From Ferruginibacter sp. (GTDB lineage: Bacteria > Bacteroidota > Bacteroidia > Chitinophagales > Chitinophagaceae), in NCBI GenBank assembly GCA_025350645.1, contig JANXXM010000119.1:1-33184 (forward strand): DNA of 33,184 nt, read 5' to 3'. Shown piece by piece: positions 1 to 7,903 of the stretch. The first letter of the stretch is position 1. Every line of letters starts with the position of its first letter. The notes below the pieces were generated by a model. The model was not told where the DNA came from and did no database searches. It saw only the letters and a list, made by a program, of their open reading frames with translations. The position numbers and the translations under genes were made by a program.

Positions 1-107
1 AACGAACAGGGCTTTGCGATGGTTGGGGATTGACCAACTGTCTGCCCGGAAACGATGCTGTATAAAGATATGAAAATGATGTTAAGAACTAATGGTCAAT
101 GTTGCTT

Positions 108-169
108 GTCCTGCCCGAACCAAAGCTGGGATATGTACAAATGCCGATTGTACGAACGTCCTGCCCAAC
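108..169. repeat. Short direct repeat GTCCTGCCC(G)AAC
   Basis: GTCCTGCCCGAAC at 108-120 and GTCCTGCCCAAC at 158-169 are near-identical. A weaker relative (TGTCTGCCCGGA) lies near 40-50. They sit just outside the left arm of the inverted repeat that encloses the DUF6934-like module. No coding sequence is convincing in the first 198 bases. The repeats may be part of a dispersed intergenic element, which cannot be tested inside one window. Confidence 0.35.
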
Positions 170-198
170 TATTGCAAAACCCCATGTTGCCTGCAGTA

Positions 199-357
199 TT
201 ATTTGGTCGATAGTTTGGGTAGTCCAATTGTACGAAGCATTTCATTTGCTTTGTCAACTTTCTCTTGGAAAATTGGCATTGATTTATATTTTTTCAGTTC
301 GTTATTTATTCTAACAATTGGAATTTTTCTTTCGTTTAATTCTTGTATTGTTTTCAT
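199..357 (-). CDS. Small hypothetical protein (52 aa) downstream of the DUF6934-like gene
   Basis: I found this by reading the minus strand. ATG at 357-355 opens a 52-codon frame that ends in TAA at 201-199. The product starts MKTIQELNERKIPIVRINNE, is charged and mostly helical in appearance, and has no signal peptide or membrane segment. The ATG lies 3 bases after the stop of the DUF6934-like gene, so the two are almost certainly co-transcribed. I do not recognise the family. The tight pairing, the small size and the accessory location would fit a two-component module such as toxin-antitoxin, but nothing in the sequence proves that. Confidence 0.55.
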   Translation of the reverse strand: MKTIQELNERKIPIVRINNELKKYKSMPIFQEKVDKANEMLRTIGLPKLSTK

Positions 358-360
358 TTT

Positions 361-822
361 CTAAATTTTAGTAAAGTTACCATTATTTCGTTTAACCACA
401 AAAGCGGTGTAATCTATGTCTTTTTCAAAATCTTCCCATTCGCCGTTCAATAAGCCATAAACTTCAAAATCGTGTCTAACTTCGTCGATATATTTTGTAA
501 TTCCCATTCTATAAAGTCTTGTCCTTGCAGGTGTACTTCCTGTCGCATAAACCCAAGCTTCATTTTCTTTGTTTGTAAAAGCGTAAACCGATGAAACTAT
601 TGTCGCCAATACCTTTTCACTATCGCCATTATTTGAAACAACTTTGTCATCGATTTCACCTGTCAATAAATTTTTGTCTCCAAAAGCAAGGTTGTAAAAC
701 CCTTTTAAAGTTGTCTCACTAAATTTTATAAGTTTTGGAATATTTCCTTTATCTCCAATAATAACAAATTCAAAAATTGCTAAAGAGTCTTCTGCTTCAA
801 TTTCATATTTTGGTAATTTCAT
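361..822 (-). CDS. DUF6934-like hypothetical protein (153 aa)
   Basis: The frame encodes 153 residues with no signal peptide or membrane segment, so a cytoplasmic protein is expected. The opening (MKLPKYEIEAED...FEFVIIGDKGNIPKLIKF) and the following YNLAFGDKN stretch match what I remember of the Bacteroidota family called DUF6934; this is recall and was not searched. The C-terminal half (YAFTNKENEAWVYATGSTPA, then RTRLYRMG) looks like a compact alpha/beta fold. Its function is unknown. A TAnnTTTG match (CAAAATTA on the plus strand, 845-852) sits 23 bases upstream of the ATG. The 52-aa gene follows after 3 bases, and both lie inside an inverted repeat in DNA that also carries recombinases. Confidence 0.75.
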   Translation of the reverse strand: MKLPKYEIEAEDSLAIFEFVIIGDKGNIPKLIKFSETTLKGFYNLAFGDKNLLTGEIDDKVVSNNGDSEKVLATIVSSVYAFTNKENEAWVYATGSTPARTRLYRMGITKYIDEVRHDFEVYGLLNGEWEDFEKDIDYTAFVVKRNNGNFTKI

Positions 823-844
823 ACAGGCTGTTAAATGTATGTCA

Positions 845-852
845 CAAAATTA
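845..852 (-). promoter_or_regulatory. Candidate -7 element for the DUF6934-like operon
   Basis: The plus strand reads CAAAATTA, which is TAATTTTG on the minus strand and matches the Bacteroidota -7 consensus TAnnTTTG. It is 23 bases from the start codon at 822. No good -33 TTTG element is visible at the usual distance. Confidence 0.4.
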
Positions 853-992
853 CGTTTTTCTGTTTAAAGTCGATTTCTTGGAGTGGTTCGGAAATATTGC
901 AGGCAACGTTTGTATTGTCGTAAGTTAATCGATTCAATTTATAATAACAATTTTTTCAACTTATTCATTTTTATAAAATTGAATATATAACC

Positions 993-1026
993 GCCGGTTT
1001 ATAAACCGGCACAATCTACATTGCGC
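993..1026. repeat. Two adjacent inverted repeats beyond the 3' end of the integrase gene
   Basis: GCCGGTTTATAAACCGGC at 993-1010 is a perfect 18-bp palindrome. It is followed by a second hairpin at 1009-1026 (GCACAAT, loop CTAC, ATTGCGC, one mismatch). They lie just downstream of the integrase stop codon (1031). There is no T-tract on either side, so a rho-independent terminator is not a good explanation. A recombination site or element end is possible. Confidence 0.5.
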
Positions 1027-1030
1027 CAGT

Positions 1031-2506
1031 TTATTGTTTATCATTTTTTCTCATTATTTTGTCTAGTGGGCTTTCAATATTTTCTAAACTTTTCTTACTT
1101 ACATGGGTGTATCGTAGCGTAGTTGTAATGTCATTGTGGCCAAGCATTTCTTGTATATATTTTATGTCTGTGCCATTTTCTAATAAGTGCGTTGCAAAAC
1201 TATGGCGCAAACTGTGAAAGCTGATTGTTTTTGGCAATCCCATTTTTTTATATATCTCATTAAAAATAGCTTGTGCACTTCTGCTGCTGTAGGCTTGTTT
1301 AGCAGATTGTCCTTCAAATAACCATTCTTTTGGTTTATATGCTTTCACATATTCCCTCAAAATTTGTAAAGTGACTTTTGCAAGTGGTACCATCCTGTCT
1401 TTTTTACCTTTTGCACATGTTATAAATATTTGCATTCTGTCGCTATTTACGTCAGTTATTTTTAAATGTATAACCTCGCTTACTCTCAATCCTGCACTGT
1501 AAGCTGTCATTAAAATGGCTTTGTGTTTTATGTTTTTTATAGAGAGTAATCCACTTAAAATTTTTTCTTCACTTATTACTTTTGGTAACTGTATTGGTTT
1601 CTTTGGTCTGGGTATTTTTACAAAAAACTTTTCGTTTCCCAATACTTGCTCATACATAAATTTTAATGCATTTAGCCTACTGTGTATGGTATTTTCGCTT
1701 AGTACTAGTTTGTTTATACAATAATGTACGTACCTGCGCACATCTTCATTGGTAAGTATGTCGGCTTTTTCATTTTGCAAGGTTTGCATAAAAATACCAA
1801 TTTCATTTTTATAGGTGCGTATGGTAGATTGGCTATAGGCTTTTAGTTGCAATTGCTCTACTGTGCGTAGTAACAATTGCATATTGTAGTGGCTTATTTC
1901 CATTGTATGGTGTATGCTTACTGTTTTTTTATGCCCGGTTCTTTCTTGTATAGCGTTTGCTATTTTTCGCTTTTGCAAATAAAAGGTCAGTGGTTTATTG
2001 TCTAACATTACTTTTCCCTGTAACGCATTGCAAGCAGCCTGGTAATTAGGTTTATTGCAGGGTATATTCCAGCATTTGTGGGTTTCGCTCCATTTTACTT
2101 CTGGCAATCTTTTTATGGCATCATTTATTATTTTATTGCCAGCCACAAAAAATCCTATCCGATCTTCTTTATCAATGTTTAGAATAGGTTTAAAAATAAG
2201 GGTAGGCAATTTTTTTAAAGCTGTTTCAGAAGCCTTTTTTTCAGCAGGCATTTCCGCTTTTTTAGGCTTTATAATCAGGCGGGCAATGGTTTTTTCATTC
2301 CCGTTCTTTTCTTCAGCTTCGAAAAACAATTTGCATTTAATTCTATGCTCCTTCGTATCTGCAATATGCCATGCGGTGTGTGTTTTGCTCCATCGGGCAT
2401 CCGTTTTTGCTCGTAGTTTATTTATCATATTTTCATCTTTTGCAAAGATTACTAATATCCTTTTTTCGCCTCGGTGTACAACGGGTTTGTATGTGATACT
2501 GATCAT
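1031..2506 (-). CDS. Tyrosine recombinase/integrase with duplicated N-terminal module
   Basis: This 491-aa protein ends in a complete tyrosine recombinase catalytic domain: R341 (AGLRVSEV), probable K366 (CAKGKKDR), H431 and R434 (HSLRH), H457 (LGHND) and the nucleophile Y466 (LRYTHV). The C-terminus ENIESPLDKI recalls the SPLD ending of integron-integrase-like and IS91-associated recombinases. A SAM-like core-binding domain precedes it (about 205-300: LKAYSQSTIRTYKNEIGIFM). The first 185 residues are unusual, because a module of about 60 residues occurs twice (WSKTHTAWHI, then WSETHKCWNI). The enzyme should cut and rejoin DNA at short inverted core sites. It appears intact and is flanked by hairpins at 993-1026 and 2570-2597. 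The target site is not known. Confidence 0.92.
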   Translation of the reverse strand: MISITYKPVVHRGEKRILVIFAKDENMINKLRAKTDARWSKTHTAWHIADTKEHRIKCKLFFEAEEKNGNEKTIARLIIKPKKAEMPAEKKASETALKKLPTLIFKPILNIDKEDRIGFFVAGNKIINDAIKRLPEVKWSETHKCWNIPCNKPNYQAACNALQGKVMLDNKPLTFYLQKRKIANAIQERTGHKKTVSIHHTMEISHYNMQLLLRTVEQLQLKAYSQSTIRTYKNEIGIFMQTLQNEKADILTNEDVRRYVHYCINKLVLSENTIHSRLNALKFMYEQVLGNEKFFVKIPRPKKPIQLPKVISEEKILSGLLSIKNIKHKAILMTAYSAGLRVSEVIHLKITDVNSDRMQIFITCAKGKKDRMVPLAKVTLQILREYVKAYKPKEWLFEGQSAKQAYSSRSAQAIFNEIYKKMGLPKTISFHSLRHSFATHLLENGTDIKYIQEMLGHNDITTTLRYTHVSKKSLENIESPLDKIMRKNDKQ

Positions 2507-2569
2507 ATAATTTAAGATGCTGTTATTTTTTTGTACAGCTTCGCCGTCCCTCAGTCACAGTGAAAGTAG

Positions 2570-2597
2570 TGCTGGCGGTAACACAATACTGCCAGCA
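2570..2597. repeat. Inverted repeat upstream of the integrase gene
   Basis: TGCTGGC at 2570-2576 pairs with GCCAGCA at 2591-2597 around a 14-base spacer. It lies 64 bases before the integrase start codon. With the palindromes at 993-1026 it brackets the integrase gene on both sides. It could be a recombination site, an operator or an element end. Confidence 0.45.
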
Positions 2598-2687
2598 AAT
2601 TGGTAATACCTTACAAATTAGTGTTATACATTTTAATAAACAAAATATTAGCACATTTTTTTAAGGTGTGTTAGATATTTTAAATGA

Positions 2688-2958
2688 GAATTACAAGATG
2701 AAATAGAAAAATTAGTAAACAAACAATTCCAATTAAAGCAACAAGACTCGAACATAACAGAGCACGTAACCAATGCATTAAAACTATTAGAAAACCTGCC
2801 ACAATACTATCCTGGTGCGGCTATACCAATAAAACAAAAGAATATTAGTTTGATGTACCCAGAAAACTCATTTTAGAAAATAAGTCATATCGAACCATAA
2901 AACTTCACGAAGTCATAAGACTAATGTGCAATATGGACAATGGTTATAAAGGGAATAA
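2688..2958 (+). pseudogene. Frameshifted C-terminal relic of a serine recombinase
   Basis: From 2688 the plus strand reads a fragment (ELQDEIEKLVNKQF, then LKLLENLPQYY, then IPIKQKNISLMYPE) that resembles the C-terminus of large Bacteroidota serine recombinases (recalled family resemblance). At 2863-2866 a run of four A appears where five would keep frame. In the original frame the next stop is TAG at 2874. Shifting frame restores KLILENKSYRTIKLHE, then a continuation to GYKGNKK, which is the usual tail of that family. No catalytic N-terminal domain remains, and a stop precedes the fragment at 2685. It is therefore a relic, ending against the terminator of tRNA-Arg. It points to an older mobile element at this locus. 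Confidence 0.7.
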
Positions 2959-2990
2959 AAAAGTACAGGCTTCCAAAATTGGAAACCTGT
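2956..2990 (-). terminator. Rho-independent terminator of tRNA-Arg
   Basis: On the minus strand, ACAGGTTTCC (2990-2981) pairs with GGAAGCCTGT (2974-2965), with one G:U pair and a 6-base loop. A T-run follows at 2962-2957. It starts 10 bases after the tRNA. Confidence 0.8.
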
Positions 2991-2999
2991 CCGAAGCGG

Positions 3000-3073
<74 letters not shown>

Positions 3074-3086
3074 ATGTTTAGGGCTG

Positions 3087-3094
3087 CAAATATA
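3087..3094 (-). promoter_or_regulatory. Candidate -7 element of tRNA-Arg
   Basis: The plus strand reads CAAATATA, which is TATATTTG on the minus strand and matches TAnnTTTG. It lies 13 bases before the tRNA 5' end, giving a very short leader. No clear -33 element is seen. Confidence 0.45.
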
Positions 3095-3214
3095 GGCATA
3101 TAAATTTCTTCTTAAAAAAAAATGAAACATTATGCAGCTAAAAGATTAAAAAAGATATCTTACAACAAATATTTGATTATAAACAATAGACAATTATATC
3201 AATTTGTTAAAAAA

Positions 3215-3248
3215 TTGTTGATTTGTATAAGATTTGATATTACATTTG
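3215..3248 (+). promoter_or_regulatory. Bacteroidota-type promoter of the OmpA/TSP3 gene
   Basis: TACATTTG at 3241-3248 matches the -7 consensus TAnnTTTG. TTGTTG at 3215-3220 supplies a -33 element with a 20-base spacer from its second TTG. The predicted transcript would have a leader of roughly 60 bases before the ATG at 3318. Confidence 0.6.
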
Positions 3249-3317
3249 TCTTTCGACAAACGTATTAATATCCTATCAATAATTCGAGGATACATTTTAA
3301 ATTAAAAATTAGCATAT

Positions 3318-4658
3318 ATGAAACAAAAACTGACACTGTTACTTTCATTTTTAGTGATCGTTACTTGTGCCTCAGCGCAAATGATGAACAGCAAATATTC
3401 TTCTGCAAAAAAAGGGAATTTATTTGGAATACATTTTAATGCTCTAGATATAGAAACTCCTGTTACTTTAAAAAACACTTCCGGTACCAGAACTTTTTCC
3501 AAAATACAAAATATGGATTACGGCGTTTCCTTATCGTACTGGAAAGGCTTAACGAATACTATTGATTTTTCAACAAGAGCTGGTTTACTTTTTCATGATT
3601 ATGCAGCGGATGACAGAGGTCAGATAAACGATAAAGATGAACAAATAGGTGCGGAACTGGAACCTACTTTAAACTTTAGACCTTATGGAGACAATGCACT
3701 GATTTCTCCTTTTTTAACTGGTGGGGTTGGTGGAGGATATTATCAAGGGAAATTTGGAGCCTATGCTCCTGCTGGTTTAGGTATACAGCTAAATTTACGC
3801 AGTCTTACTTATATATTCTTACAAGCCCAGTATCGTTTTACACTTACGAAAGATGTTTTAAAAGATAACCTATTCTATTCATTTGGATATGCACAGAATT
3901 TTTCTAAACCAAAAGCTGTAGTAATGGCTCCCCCGCCGCCACCAGTTGTTTTAGATCGTGATGGTGATGGTGTGTTGGATGCAGATGATAAATGCCCAGA
4001 TGTGCCAGGTCTTGCTGCACTTAATGGTTGCCCGGATAAAGATGGCGATGGTATAGCAGATGCTGATGATAAATGCCCTGATGTAGCTGGTCTAGCTAAA
4101 TACCAGGGTTGCCCTATACCGGATACCGATGGTGATGGTGTGAACGATGAAGTGGATAAATGTCCTACTGTAAAAGGTTTAGCACGCTACCAGGGTTGCC
4201 CTATACCGGATACAGATGGGGATGGTGTAAATGATGAGGAAGATAAATGCCCTACAAGGGTAGGACCTGCAAGTAACCAGGGCTGCCCGGTTATTGCTAA
4301 AGAGGTAGTAGATAAAATAAACTTTGCTGCAAAAAATGTATTCTTTGCAACAGGTAGTTTTAAATTATTGCCAAAATCTTTTAAATCGCTTGATGCTGTA
4401 GCAGGACTGCTAAAAACGGATGAGTCGCTAATGATAGATATCGATGGCCATACAGATGCACAAGGTTCTGATGAAAGTAATCAAACACTTTCTGATAACA
4501 GAGCTGCTGCTGTAAAAAACTACCTTGTAACTAAAGGTATTGCTGACAGCCGCTTAAAATCTACAGGTTATGGCGAAACAAAACCAGTAGCGGATAACAA
4601 AACTGCTGCAGGCAGGGCAAAAAACAGAAGAACAGAAATGACGGTAAGAAATTTCTAA
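3318..4658 (+). CDS. OmpA family outer-membrane protein with TSP type 3 repeats
   Basis: The 446-aa product has a Sec signal peptide (MKQKLTLLLSFLVIVTCASA, then Q). Residues about 25-200 look like a small beta-barrel rich in aromatic strands. A proline linker (APPPPPV, about 204) follows. Next come calcium-binding thrombospondin type 3 repeats (DRDGDGVLDADDKCPD and four relatives, about 212-325). The last part is an OmpA peptidoglycan-binding domain (NVFFATGSFKLL, DIDGHTDAQGSDESN, GYGETKPV, NRRTEM). The likely role is to tie the outer membrane to peptidoglycan. It stands alone between its own promoter (3215-3248) and a strong terminator. Two adjacent repeat units are nearly identical in DNA. 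Confidence 0.93.
   Translation: MKQKLTLLLSFLVIVTCASAQMMNSKYSSAKKGNLFGIHFNALDIETPVTLKNTSGTRTFSKIQNMDYGVSLSYWKGLTNTIDFSTRAGLLFHDYAADDRGQINDKDEQIGAELEPTLNFRPYGDNALISPFLTGGVGGGYYQGKFGAYAPAGLGIQLNLRSLTYIFLQAQYRFTLTKDVLKDNLFYSFGYAQNFSKPKAVVMAPPPPPVVLDRDGDGVLDADDKCPDVPGLAALNGCPDKDGDGIADADDKCPDVAGLAKYQGCPIPDTDGDGVNDEVDKCPTVKGLARYQGCPIPDTDGDGVNDEEDKCPTRVGPASNQGCPVIAKEVVDKINFAAKNVFFATGSFKLLPKSFKSLDAVAGLLKTDESLMIDIDGHTDAQGSDESNQTLSDNRAAAVKNYLVTKGIADSRLKSTGYGETKPVADNKTAAGRAKNRRTEMTVRNF
4101..4274 (+). repeat. Tandem 87-bp repeat within the TSP3 region
   Basis: The unit beginning at 4101 and the one beginning at 4188 share an identical first 26 bases and close similarity after that. Each encodes a 29-residue unit (YQGCPIPDTDGDGVNDE, then DKCPT and a short spacer). 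This implies a recent duplication, and the repeat number could vary between strains. Confidence 0.8.
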
Positions 4659-4675
4659 AAATATAAAACTCTTTT

Positions 4676-4712
4676 ATAACAAAGCCATCTTTAAAAGATG
4701 GCTTTGTTATTT
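4676..4712 (+). terminator. Terminator after the OmpA/TSP3 gene, possibly bidirectional
   Basis: ATAACAAAGCCATCTTT (4676-4692) is matched by its full reverse complement at 4694-4710, so a long stem forms with a small loop. The T-rich end on the plus strand is short. The hairpin lies 18 bases beyond the stop codon and between convergent genes, so it may serve both strands. Confidence 0.75.
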
Positions 4713-4859
4713 ATAAAGGTTTTGCTTAACGCCTTTGCTAATATACAAATACTTGGTTTATACAAAAATGACAACACTAAAATAAATTATGTACTATTAT
4801 AATTATCTCCGTATTGTTTAAATAACTTAACCTGTATATGGAATTAAAAAAATGTGCAT

Positions 4860-5987
4860 CTAACTAAAATCTTTTATTTCGTTGTAAAGCGTATCTCTTT
4901 CTATGGGTTGTCGTTTTACCTGTTTTATTAGTGTTACCAGATCTTCTGTACTCATAGCAGGTGTTTGCTCTTCACTACCAGCCATGCTGTATATTTTTGT
5001 AGAATCATCTATTGTTCCATCAATATCATTCACACCAAAAGATAAAGATAGCTGTGCATTTTGCCTGCCCAGCATTGGCCAGTAAGATTTTAAGTGAGGA
5101 AAGTTATCAAGGTAAATTCTTGCAATAGCATACAGGCGCATATCTTCTGTAATGGTACTCTCCGGCACATCGCTCATATCATTATTCATATTGCGAAATT
5201 TGAGTGGAATAAAAGTTTGAAATCCTTTTGTTTTATCTTGTAATTCCCTCAGCCTGCTCATGTGGTCTACCCTGTGTTCATATTTTTCAATATGCCCGTA
5301 AAGCATAGTAGCATTGGTATGCATACCTAAATTATGTGCTGCTTCATGTATATTAAGCCACCCATCACCGGTTACTTTATCGCCTGCAATAATGTTTCTT
5401 ATTTCCGGATGAAAAATTTCTGCACCGCCGCCGGGTAATGACTGCAGGCCAGCATTTTTTAATTGCAGCATTCCTTCTTCTACAGATACTTTTGCTTTGC
5501 GAAACATATAATCTAACTCCACAGCGGTGAACCCCTTTACATGCAAGGCAGGCCTGTGTGCATGTATTTTTTGAATAAGCTCAATAAAATAAGCCATATT
5601 CATTTTTGGATGCACACCACCCACGATATGTACTTCTGTTATTGGCTTATCATCATAAGTTTTTACAATATCCAGCATTTGGTCTATACTAAGTTCCCAT
5701 CCTTCTTCTTTGTGTGCATATAATCGGGAATATGCACAAAATTTACAACTGAACACACAAACATTTGTAGGCTCAATATGAAAATTTCTATTGAAATAGG
5801 TTTTATTGCCATGTAGTTTTTCCCTTACATGGTTTGCTAATGCACCAACAAAAGGAAGATCAGCTTTTTCAAAAAGGAGCAGGCATTCTTCGTTGGTAAT
5901 TCTTGTGGCATTTTTTATTTTGTGAGCAATATTTTTTAGGGAAGCATCGGTAGTAAAATCTATTATAGTATCTATTGAAGTACTCAT
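4860..5987 (-). CDS. mqnE: Aminofutalosine synthase MqnE (radical SAM)
   Basis: The 375-aa protein carries the radical SAM motif C77-x3-C81-x2-C84 (NVCVFSCKFCAYS). Family signatures are HIVGGVHP, SLPGGGAEIFHPEIR, TNATMLYGHIE and RVDHMSRLRELQDKTKGFQ. SLPGGGAEIF together with NATMLYGHIE favours MqnE over its relative MqnC. The enzyme adds a SAM-derived adenosyl group to the chorismate-derived enolpyruvyl substrate and forms aminofutalosine, an early step of the futalosine route to menaquinone. Length is normal. A TAnnTTTG match lies 18 bases upstream of the start. It has no pathway neighbours here, so the other mqn genes must lie elsewhere. Confidence 0.93.
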   Translation of the reverse strand: MSTSIDTIIDFTTDASLKNIAHKIKNATRITNEECLLLFEKADLPFVGALANHVREKLHGNKTYFNRNFHIEPTNVCVFSCKFCAYSRLYAHKEEGWELSIDQMLDIVKTYDDKPITEVHIVGGVHPKMNMAYFIELIQKIHAHRPALHVKGFTAVELDYMFRKAKVSVEEGMLQLKNAGLQSLPGGGAEIFHPEIRNIIAGDKVTGDGWLNIHEAAHNLGMHTNATMLYGHIEKYEHRVDHMSRLRELQDKTKGFQTFIPLKFRNMNNDMSDVPESTITEDMRLYAIARIYLDNFPHLKSYWPMLGRQNAQLSLSFGVNDIDGTIDDSTKIYSMAGSEEQTPAMSTEDLVTLIKQVKRQPIERDTLYNEIKDFS

Positions 5988-6004
5988 TCCAATTTAATTT
6001 TTTG

Positions 6005-6012
6005 CAAATTTA
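6005..6012 (-). promoter_or_regulatory. Candidate -7 element of mqnE
   Basis: The plus strand reads CAAATTTA, which is TAAATTTG on the minus strand and matches TAnnTTTG. It lies 17 bases before the ATG, implying a very short leader. Confidence 0.45.
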
Positions 6013-6558
6013 CGTAGTAAAAAAAGAAGTTTGTTTTATTAAAAAGATTGTTATTGCGGTAGCTTTTATTTTAACAAAAAGTACTGCATTACGTTCGGCA
6101 TAACCTAAGCTAAAAGAATTAAAAACGCTGAAAATTTAAAAAAAACAATACCGGTAATGTAAAAATAACTTGCTAAAGTTGGATGTTTTAATTACCAGCC
6201 ACACCATTTTCAACAAAATAAAAAATGGCACGGGAATTAAAATATTTTTATCAAATTTCCTGTAAGCCACGCTGTTATTATATTTAAGCTTATCATACTA
6301 AATTAAATTATTATAACTAACCACTTTGCGGTATTGTATTGGGTATAATATATTTTTACTTTTACTTTTTAAAGATGAGATAGTTTATATCATCAACTTT
6401 AAAAAAACCGTAAAATATTATCGATACTATTTTTTGGTAACCTAAAGCGCTATTGCCCCTCTGCTGCTTCATTAGTAAAAATCTCCTATCCGTAAACGGC
6501 CTCTACTGCAGTCAGATAAACTGATGTGCACATTTTTTAACGATTAAATTTTTATGTT
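6013..6558. other. Intergenic region without a recognised gene
   Basis: This AT-rich stretch separates mqnE from the divergent four-gene cluster. I see no credible reading frame, tRNA or tandem repeat. A weak hairpin (CCATTTT with AAAATGG, about 6204-6228) is present. No TAnnTTTG match is placed well for the 6559 gene, so its promoter was not identified. The long leader could hold regulation that cannot be read by eye. Confidence 0.5.
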
Positions 6559-7872
6559 ATGGCTAACGAAAACGAGTCAGCAATACCCTGCTGCCCAAAT
6601 CTTATAAAAGACGATCATTGTGATGTAATTAATTTTAGCAGAGTGCTCACCTACCCTGCCGGGCTTGCTACCAACAGGCAACCCGTAAATGTAGAAGTAA
6701 TACTGCATTTTAAATTTACAAGATGTACGCTTGGCCTCACGCTTGGCGACCCTGCATACAGTACCACCGTACTTCCTGGCGAAAAAGTAAAACTTTCTAC
6801 TACTGATAGAAAGAGTCGATTTACGTATGACAGCGAAACAAAATTAAGCTACCGCAGCGAGCAGATTTCTGAAGAGCAGTATTTTATGACTGCCACTCAA
6901 AAATATATGGCAGATGCATCCGCATCCCAATCCGGCAATGCAGAAAGTTCTTCTGAAGGGCATTGGGATTTTCATGGCGATGCAGGTGGAAGTATTAACC
7001 CATTTAGCTTAAGTGCAAGCGCAAGTACCAATGCAAAAGGTAATCATAACAGTCATTCTGTTTCCGATTATTTAAACCAGCAAAAATCGCATGTGGAAAG
7101 TAGTGCTTCGCAGGCAGTAAGTGCTACACATAAAGCACACTCCGTATCCATAGGGGAAGTAAGCACACGCACGCATATACAAGGCGAATCCGAAGATCAT
7201 TTTGAAGCAAGTAGCCGCGAGTTTACCAATTATAATAAATGCCATGCGGTTACTTACCTATTTTACCGGCTTAATAAAAAACAAAAAATATCGTTTGAAC
7301 TTGTAGCTATTGAAAGAAGAGTGCTGGATGCCAATGCTCCTATTGGCGGGGTATTACAACCTGGTGCAGCAAAATTACCCATAGCACTTGTACCGCAGGA
7401 TATTCCTGCAACCGCAGTTTTAAAAAGAAGCACTGTGAATGCTGTGGGTATATCTGCCAATGCAAATCTGGATACTTCATCATTATTATCTGCCAACCTG
7501 AGAACTGCAAATACAGACAGATTAGGAACGGCTTTTAACCCTAACCAAAATGCAGGTACCGCACTGGATGGAGATACAAGGGCAAAAGCTTTAAAAGAAG
7601 TAGATAGCCAATTAATGGCTACCGGGCTTATAGATAAAGAAGGAAAAGTTTCTAAAGAAACAAAATTAAAAATTGATTTTCAAATGGAATTTTCTTTACC
7701 TACACCCGGTATCATCGTAAAAGGATGCCTGGATGACTGCGATGTATGTGAGCCCGTTTTAAAAGAGAGAATGCAACTGGAAAATGATCTGCTTCGCAAA
7801 CAAATTGAACTGCTGGAAAAATCGCAGGAGTACAGATGTTGCCCGCCTGCACCAGTTTTTGAAGAGGCATAA
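6559..7872 (+). CDS. Unassigned cysteine-containing protein with His/Ser/Ala-rich centre (437 aa)
   Basis: I do not recognise a named family. The N-terminus has C11-C12 and C21 (CCPNLIKDDHC). A beta-rich segment follows (about 43-110) with TLGDPAYSTTVLPGEKV and TTDRKSRFTYDSETK. Residues 120-200 are rich in Ser, Ala, Gly and His, including a SASAS-like stretch. A conserved-looking block SEDHFEASSREFTNYNKCHA spans 211-230. The C-terminal part holds a cysteine knuckle C390-x3-C394-x2-C397, a short coiled-coil-like helix (399-423) and C427-C428. There is no signal peptide or membrane segment. It is the first of four same-strand genes with gaps of 31, 23 and 11 bases, so an operon is likely. The flexible centre plus coiled coil suggests self-assembly, which is inference only. 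Confidence 0.85.
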   Translation: MANENESAIPCCPNLIKDDHCDVINFSRVLTYPAGLATNRQPVNVEVILHFKFTRCTLGLTLGDPAYSTTVLPGEKVKLSTTDRKSRFTYDSETKLSYRSEQISEEQYFMTATQKYMADASASQSGNAESSSEGHWDFHGDAGGSINPFSLSASASTNAKGNHNSHSVSDYLNQQKSHVESSASQAVSATHKAHSVSIGEVSTRTHIQGESEDHFEASSREFTNYNKCHAVTYLFYRLNKKQKISFELVAIERRVLDANAPIGGVLQPGAAKLPIALVPQDIPATAVLKRSTVNAVGISANANLDTSSLLSANLRTANTDRLGTAFNPNQNAGTALDGDTRAKALKEVDSQLMATGLIDKEGKVSKETKLKIDFQMEFSLPTPGIIVKGCLDDCDVCEPVLKERMQLENDLLRKQIELLEKSQEYRCCPPAPVFEEA

Positions 7873-7903
7873 AATATTGATAAAATAAGTTTTACTAAAA
7901 ATT

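Larger units (their letters stand above)
184..909. repeat. Imperfect 17-bp inverted repeat bracketing a two-gene module
   Basis: The left arm is at 184-200 and the right arm at 893-909. The reverse complement of the left arm (AATACTGCAGGCAACAT) matches the right arm (AATATTGCAGGCAACGT) at 15 of 17 positions. The arms enclose a small peptide gene, a DUF6934-like gene and a candidate promoter, and nothing else. This arrangement suggests a unit that may move or be exchanged as a block. No target-site duplication was recognised, so the inference of mobility is weak. Confidence 0.5.

Noticed and set aside
100-200. Integron attC-like site next to an IntI-like recombinase
   Set aside because: GTTGGGC fits the GTTRRRY core on the minus strand, but no matching RYYYAAC box with the expected paired layout was found, and cassette order relative to the integrase is not that of a classical integron.
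92-364. 90-aa and 71-aa plus-strand open frames at the start of the window
   Set aside because: Most of their length lies antisense to the better-supported 52-aa minus-strand gene, and the products look like random hydrophobic sequence.
2055-2510. 151-aa plus-strand open frame opposite the integrase
   Set aside because: It is antisense to a complete recombinase with all catalytic residues; its hydrophobic translation is the typical shadow of a lysine-rich gene.
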